Part shown: positions 60,464 through 64,000 of the stretch, in pieces
Layout of the letters: every line of letters begins with the position of its first letter
Position numbering within the stretch: the first letter of the stretch is position 1
Assembly: GCF_048269545.1 (NCBI RefSeq)
Contig: NZ_JBLXIJ010000007.1
Location: 57,993 to 121,992 of the forward strand
DNA length: 64,000 nt
Source of the DNA: Halpernia sp048269545
GTDB taxonomy: Bacteria > Bacteroidota > Bacteroidia > Flavobacteriales > Weeksellaceae
Direction: 5' to 3'
The notes under the pieces: model-generated
Database searches by the model: none
What the model was told of the DNA's origin: nothing
What the model saw: only the letters and a program-made list of their open reading frames with translations
Translations under genes and position numbers: made by a program

Positions 60464-62668
60464 TTAATTTGCCACGTCTGAAATAAATTTAATTCTGAGC
60501 ATTCTCACTTCCTCATCGCTCAAATCATCACCAAATTCTCCTAACAAAATTTTCATAGAATCACTTTCAGATTCTTTCATAAAATTCATAAATTCTTCTA
60601 CTAAATCTTCATCAAAATTTTCATCGATATAATAATCAATATTGAGTTTAGTTCCTTGGTAAACAATTCGTTCCATTTCTTTAAGAAGTTCGTCCATCGA
60701 AAGATTTTTCGCTTTTGCAATGTCTTCTAAATCTATTTTTTTGTCTGTATTTTGAATGATAAAAACTTTGTGACTGGATTTATTTGCAACTTGTTTCAAA
60801 ACCATATCTTGAGTTCGCTCAATATCATTTTCTTCTACATATTTTTTGATAAAATCAGCGAAATCTTTTCCGTATTTTTTTGCTTTTCCTTCACCCACTC
60901 CATAAATTTTACTTATCTCTTCAATACTTATGGGATATTGAACTGTCATATCCTCCAAGCTTGGATCCATAAAAACTGTGTATGGTGGAATGCCAAATTT
61001 GTTTGCTACTTTTTTTCGCAAATCTTTCAGTTGCAAAAATAAATTTTCATCTAAACCTCCACTGCTTTGGACTTCTACTTGATCAGAATCTGCTTTTGTT
61101 TGCGCCAAATCATATTGTCTGTCTTCAGAAATAAGAAACGGATTTTTATTTTTCCCCGCTAAAGTTTCTAAACCATTTTCTGTTAATTTCAAAACGCCAT
61201 AAGTTTCAATATCCTTCTGAAGAAAATTTTGAACTGTGGCTTGTCTTATAATAGTTTTCCAGTAATTTTCAGATTCTTTTTTACCAGAGCCAAAATGTTT
61301 ATTGGTTTCTAGTTTATATGATTTTGTGGTGGGACTTTCTTTCCCCATTAAAACTGCGATTAAATCTTTAGTTCGAAATTTTTCTTCTAATTCTTTGATA
61401 AGTTGTAAAACTTTAGTTAAATCTTTAGTTGCATCTTTTAAAGCAACAGGATGTGTAGAATTATCGCACATTTTTGCACCTTCACCTTTCTCGGGATCAA
61501 ATTGTTCACCGAAATAATTTAATAAATATTGACGGCGATTCATTGAAGTTTCTGTGTAACCAGTTACTTCATTTAAAAGTTGTAATCCAATTTCTCTTTC
61601 TGCAACTGGTTTTTGCGCTAAAAATTTTTCTAGTTTTTCAATATCTTTTGGATCGTAAAATGCTAAACAATAACCTTCGCCACCGTCTCTTCCAGCTCGT
61701 CCAGTTTCTTGGTAATAACTTTCTAAAGATTTTGGAATGTCGTAATGAATTACAAATCTCACATCTGGCTTGTCAATTCCCATTCCAAATGCGATGGTTG
61801 CAACAATTACGTCTGCTTCTTCCATCAAAAATTTATCTTGATTTGCCACTCTTGTCTTTTGGTCTAAACCAGCATGATACGGCAAAGCATTGATTCCATT
61901 AACTTGTAAAAGTTGTGAAAATTCTTCTACTTTTCTACGGCTTAAACAATAAATAATTCCAGATTTCCCTTTGTATTTGCTAACAAATTTTACAATTTCT
62001 CTGTCAATATTTACTTTTGGACGAACTTCATAATACAAATTCGGGCGGTTAAAACTTTCTTTAAAAACCGTCGCATTTGTCATTCCCAAAGTTTTCTGGA
62101 TGTCATCTTGAACTTTCGGTGTTGCAGTTGCCGTTAAAGCTATGACGGGCAAATCTGCAATTTTATCTACAATTGTTTTTATATTTCTGTATTCTGGCCG
62201 AAAATCATGCCCCCATTCTGAAATACAATGCGCTTCATCAATGGCAACAAAAGAAATTTTTACGGTTTTTAAAAAATCTTGATATTCTTCTTTTATTAAA
62301 CTTTCTGGTGCAACATAAAGTAGTTTGGTTTTTCCTGCTTTTATGTCATCCATTACTTGTTTTGTCTGCGCTTTATTGAGTGAGGAATTTAAAACATGCG
62401 CAATTCCTTCATCTTCAGAAAGTCCATTGACGGCATCTACTTGGTTTTTCATTAAAGCAATTAACGGCGAAACTACAATTGCAGTTCCCTCAGAAATTAA
62501 AGCTGGAAGTTGATAACAAAGGGATTTTCCACCACCAGTCGGCATTAAAACAAATACATCCTTCCCTGATAATAAAGTTTCGATAATTTCTTCCTGTTGT
62601 CCTTTGAATTTAGAGAAACCAAAATATTTTTTAAGTTCGTGGGATAAATTGGTGTTTTTTGTTTTCAT
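60464..62668 (-). CDS. recQ: ATP-dependent DNA helicase RecQ, zinc-less RQC domain
   Basis: 734 residues. Helicase motifs: MPTGGGKSLCYQ (Walker A, near 40), SFVAIDEAHCISEWGHDF, VATIAFGMGIDKPDVRF and QETGRAGRDGGEG. The RQC region (about 360-540) lacks the four-cysteine zinc site: where CRRQ is usual there is NRRQYLLNYFGEQFD, and only one cysteine remains in GAKMCDNSTHP. An HRDC domain follows (about 540-620, FLQLKDLRKKVANKFGIPPY) and then a further helical end. RecQ unwinds DNA in recombination repair. The antitoxin gene lies 6 nt downstream. Confidence 0.94.
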   Translation of the reverse strand: MKTKNTNLSHELKKYFGFSKFKGQQEEIIETLLSGKDVFVLMPTGGGKSLCYQLPALISEGTAIVVSPLIALMKNQVDAVNGLSEDEGIAHVLNSSLNKAQTKQVMDDIKAGKTKLLYVAPESLIKEEYQDFLKTVKISFVAIDEAHCISEWGHDFRPEYRNIKTIVDKIADLPVIALTATATPKVQDDIQKTLGMTNATVFKESFNRPNLYYEVRPKVNIDREIVKFVSKYKGKSGIIYCLSRRKVEEFSQLLQVNGINALPYHAGLDQKTRVANQDKFLMEEADVIVATIAFGMGIDKPDVRFVIHYDIPKSLESYYQETGRAGRDGGEGYCLAFYDPKDIEKLEKFLAQKPVAEREIGLQLLNEVTGYTETSMNRRQYLLNYFGEQFDPEKGEGAKMCDNSTHPVALKDATKDLTKVLQLIKELEEKFRTKDLIAVLMGKESPTTKSYKLETNKHFGSGKKESENYWKTIIRQATVQNFLQKDIETYGVLKLTENGLETLAGKNKNPFLISEDRQYDLAQTKADSDQVEVQSSGGLDENLFLQLKDLRKKVANKFGIPPYTVFMDPSLEDMTVQYPISIEEISKIYGVGEGKAKKYGKDFADFIKKYVEENDIERTQDMVLKQVANKSSHKVFIIQNTDKKIDLEDIAKAKNLSMDELLKEMERIVYQGTKLNIDYYIDENFDEDLVEEFMNFMKESESDSMKILLGEFGDDLSDEEVRMLRIKFISDVAN

Positions 62669-62692
62669 CTAATTTTGTTTGCTAAATTTGCA

Positions 62693-62700
62693 CATATTAT
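62693..62700 (+). promoter_or_regulatory. -7 element for kdsD
   Basis: TAAATTTG, 71 nt before the TTG start of kdsD. It abuts the recQ -7 element on the other strand, so the two divergent genes share a compact promoter region. Confidence 0.4.
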
Positions 62701-62730
62701 CAAAGTTATAAAAAAAAATATGAAATTCAA
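62701..62730 (-). promoter_or_regulatory. Promoter for recQ
   Basis: On the minus strand: TTG (62730-62728), a 19-nt spacer and TAACTTTG (62708-62701), 33 nt before the recQ ATG. A kdsD-directed TAAATTTG lies immediately beside it at 62693-62700 on the plus strand. Confidence 0.6.
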
Positions 62731-62770
62731 TTTTTTAAACTTTTACTTTTAATTAAACTTTACCTTTAAA

Positions 62771-63730
62771 TTGAAAAATATAGAACTCCTAAATTTAGCA
62801 AAAAAATCTATCGAAATAGAGATTAAAGAATTAAATCTTTTAAAATCTCGCATTGATGCCGAGTTTTTAAAAGCTTTACATTTAATAAATGATGCTACTG
62901 GGAAATTAGTAATAGTCGGAATCGGTAAATCTGCACACGTCGCAAACAAAATTGTGGCCACTCTAAATTCTACAGGAACGCCTTCTCAATTTTTGCACGC
63001 TTCTGAAGCTTTTCATGGTGATTTAGGTATTATTCAAAAAAATGATGTGGTTTTATGCATTTCAAATTCTGGAAATTCTTCTGAAATCGTAAATGTTCTT
63101 CCCTATTTAAAACAATACAGTTCTGCTTTAATTGGAATGACAGGAAATCTTGAATCGAAATTGGCAGAATATTCTGATGTGGTTTTAAATACTTTTGTAG
63201 AAAATGAAGCTTGTCCCATAAAATTAGCGCCCACAAGTTCTACAACAGTTCAAATGGCTCTTGGCGACGCACTTGCGGTTTGTTTAATGGAAATGAAAAA
63301 TTTTAAAGAACAAGATTTTGCAAAATTTCATCCCGGTGGAAGTTTGGGTAAAAATCTCACTGCAAAAGTGGAACAATTTCTTTCCTCAAATAAACCTTCA
63401 GTTTCTGAAAATGCAAAAATTAGAGAAATAATTATTTCAATTTCAAGTTCAAAACACGGTATAACGGTTGTTTTAGAGAATGAAAAAATATTGGGAGTTA
63501 TTACAGACGGCGATTTGCGAAGAATGCTTTTAAATAACGATTCTTTAGAAAATATAACGGCTGAGAAAATTATGTCTAAAAACCCTAAAAGTATCGATAA
63601 AAATGCTTTGGCAAAAGAAGCAATGCAAATTTTGAAAGATAAAAATATTGGGCAATTGATTGTAACCGAAAGCAGAAAATATTTTGGGATTATTGATATT
63701 CACAAGCTTTTGGACGAAGGAATTATTTAA
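62771..63730 (+). CDS. kdsD: KpsF/GutQ-type arabinose-5-phosphate isomerase
   Basis: 319 residues, starting at a TTG that yields MKNIELLNLAKKSIEIEIKE, in line with family N-termini; no better ATG exists nearby. The SIS domain (about 40-170) has VGIGKSAHVANKIVATLNST and SNSGNSSEIVNVLP; two CBS domains follow from about 205 (GVITDGDLRRMLLNN and GQLIVTESRKYFGIIDIHKL). The enzyme makes arabinose 5-phosphate for KDO in lipopolysaccharide. FHPGGSLGKNL is diagnostic. It is divergent from recQ. Confidence 0.93.
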   Translation: MKNIELLNLAKKSIEIEIKELNLLKSRIDAEFLKALHLINDATGKLVIVGIGKSAHVANKIVATLNSTGTPSQFLHASEAFHGDLGIIQKNDVVLCISNSGNSSEIVNVLPYLKQYSSALIGMTGNLESKLAEYSDVVLNTFVENEACPIKLAPTSSTTVQMALGDALAVCLMEMKNFKEQDFAKFHPGGSLGKNLTAKVEQFLSSNKPSVSENAKIREIIISISSSKHGITVVLENEKILGVITDGDLRRMLLNNDSLENITAEKIMSKNPKSIDKNALAKEAMQILKDKNIGQLIVTESRKYFGIIDIHKLLDEGII

Positions 63731-63891
63731 TATTTACTTGCAATCCGTGACCATTATATATTTTGATTGTTCTATCTCATAAAAAATCCAATGTCACGGG
63801 TTTTAATTAAAAATAAGAAAAATATTTTATGCAACGTAAGTTTGATAGCACGGATTCCAAATCCACCTTTACTTTGTATTTATAAAAAAAG
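63731..63891. other. Gap after kdsD
   Basis: No gene visible. CCGTGAC (about 63747-63753) and GTCACGG (about 63793-63799) can pair, giving a 7-bp stem that could end the kdsD transcript. Confidence 0.5.
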
Positions 63892-63990
63892 TAACTTTAT
63901 TCAAAGAAAAGCAGAGGTGAACTAGCAAATCCGCAAAGTTTATGACTTATATCGCGCATTAGTCCTCTGCTTTGTCTTTGAATCTCGTTG
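63892..63990 (+). ncRNA. Candidate structured small RNA at the window edge (possibly 6S-like), preceded by a promoter
   Basis: TAACTTTA (63892-63899), with a TTTG about 15 nt upstream, resembles a Bacteroidota promoter. Directly after it, TTCAAAGAAAAGCAGAGG (63900-63917) pairs with the mirror strand at 63964-63982, giving 18 pairs with one bulged G (63974), around a 46-nt loop with little coding sense. A transcript starting a few bases after the -7 element would begin in this stem. The long closing helix with a large loop recalls 6S-type RNAs, but I cannot match a family. The 3' end may lie past the window. Confidence 0.45.
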
Positions 63991-64000
63991 AATTGCTTCA

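Noticed and set aside
1..64000. tRNA and rRNA genes
   Set aside because: No T-loop (GGTTCGAATCC-type) with acceptor pairing and no rRNA blocks were found on reading both strands.

Overview
The window is chromosomal DNA of a flavobacterium, most likely a Weeksellaceae member near Chryseobacterium, Kaistella or Cloacibacterium. Supporting signs are the very AT-rich sequence, Bacteroidota-type promoters (TTG, about 19 nt, TAnnTTTG), almost no Shine-Dalgarno sequences, type IX secretion (T9SS) C-terminal sorting domains, a T9SS plug protein, and lineage-typical families (DUF6266, PA2169, KTSC with a J domain, CvfB, DCC, heme-binding DUF). No rRNA, tRNA, CRISPR array, prophage or intact insertion sequence was seen.

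Layout. 1-5.3 kb: the end of a secreted alpha-amylase-like T9SS protein, a RibB with a degenerate RibA-like half, a DCC protein plus heme-binding protein pair, der, a four-helix-bundle gene flanked by repeats, and upp. 5.5-14.9 kb: a PIF1-like helicase, a BrkB-type membrane protein, gamma carbonic anhydrase, a NifU-like protein next to hemH, the T9SS plug protein, an MBL hydrolase, a thioredoxin-like protein and miaA. 15-26.3 kb: acyl-CoA carboxylase beta subunit, dnaG, clpP, gmk, yicC, an HD protein, a secreted isoaspartyl peptidase, tsaE, ald and tyrA. 26.3-29 kb is an accessory-looking patch: a gene-free, purine-rich stretch, a less AT-rich DUF6266 gene, a small HTH protein and an orphan hypothetical. 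29-48.2 kb: PA2169 protein, an ion channel with an atypical filter, mnmE, a dipeptidase gene broken by an in-frame stop, a PLP decarboxylase, M24 and M28 peptidases, xth, the KTSC/J-domain protein, a flavin monooxygenase with an N-terminal DnaJ-like zinc motif, an ArsR/SRPBCC pair, an HPF-like protein, a Gfo/Idh/MocA oxidoreductase, pruA, a small YtxH-like protein, hisS with an EamA protein, and a GNAT. 48.2-64 kb: HRDC protein, ssb, small zinc-ribbon proteins, CvfB, two tandem BspA-type LRR T9SS proteins, htpG, lpdA, a secreted hypothetical, a glycosyltransferase, an antitoxin / frameshifted toxin / antitoxin cluster behind recQ, kdsD, and a candidate structured RNA at the right edge.

Most of the window is housekeeping: translation and tRNA modification (der, miaA, mnmE, tsaE, hisS, HPF), replication and repair (dnaG, recQ, ssb, xth, PIF1), proteostasis (clpP, htpG) and central metabolism. 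Less ordinary points are the broken dipeptidase, the decayed toxin between two near-identical antitoxins, loss of zinc ligands in both DnaG and RecQ, the zinc-finger monooxygenase, the altered channel filter, the DUF6266 patch, REP-like inverted repeats (5.3 kb, 50.0 kb) and the structured RNA candidate at about 63.9 kb. No clearly new multi-gene system was found; the strongest undescribed leads are the RNA candidate, the DUF6266 locus and the zinc-finger monooxygenase.
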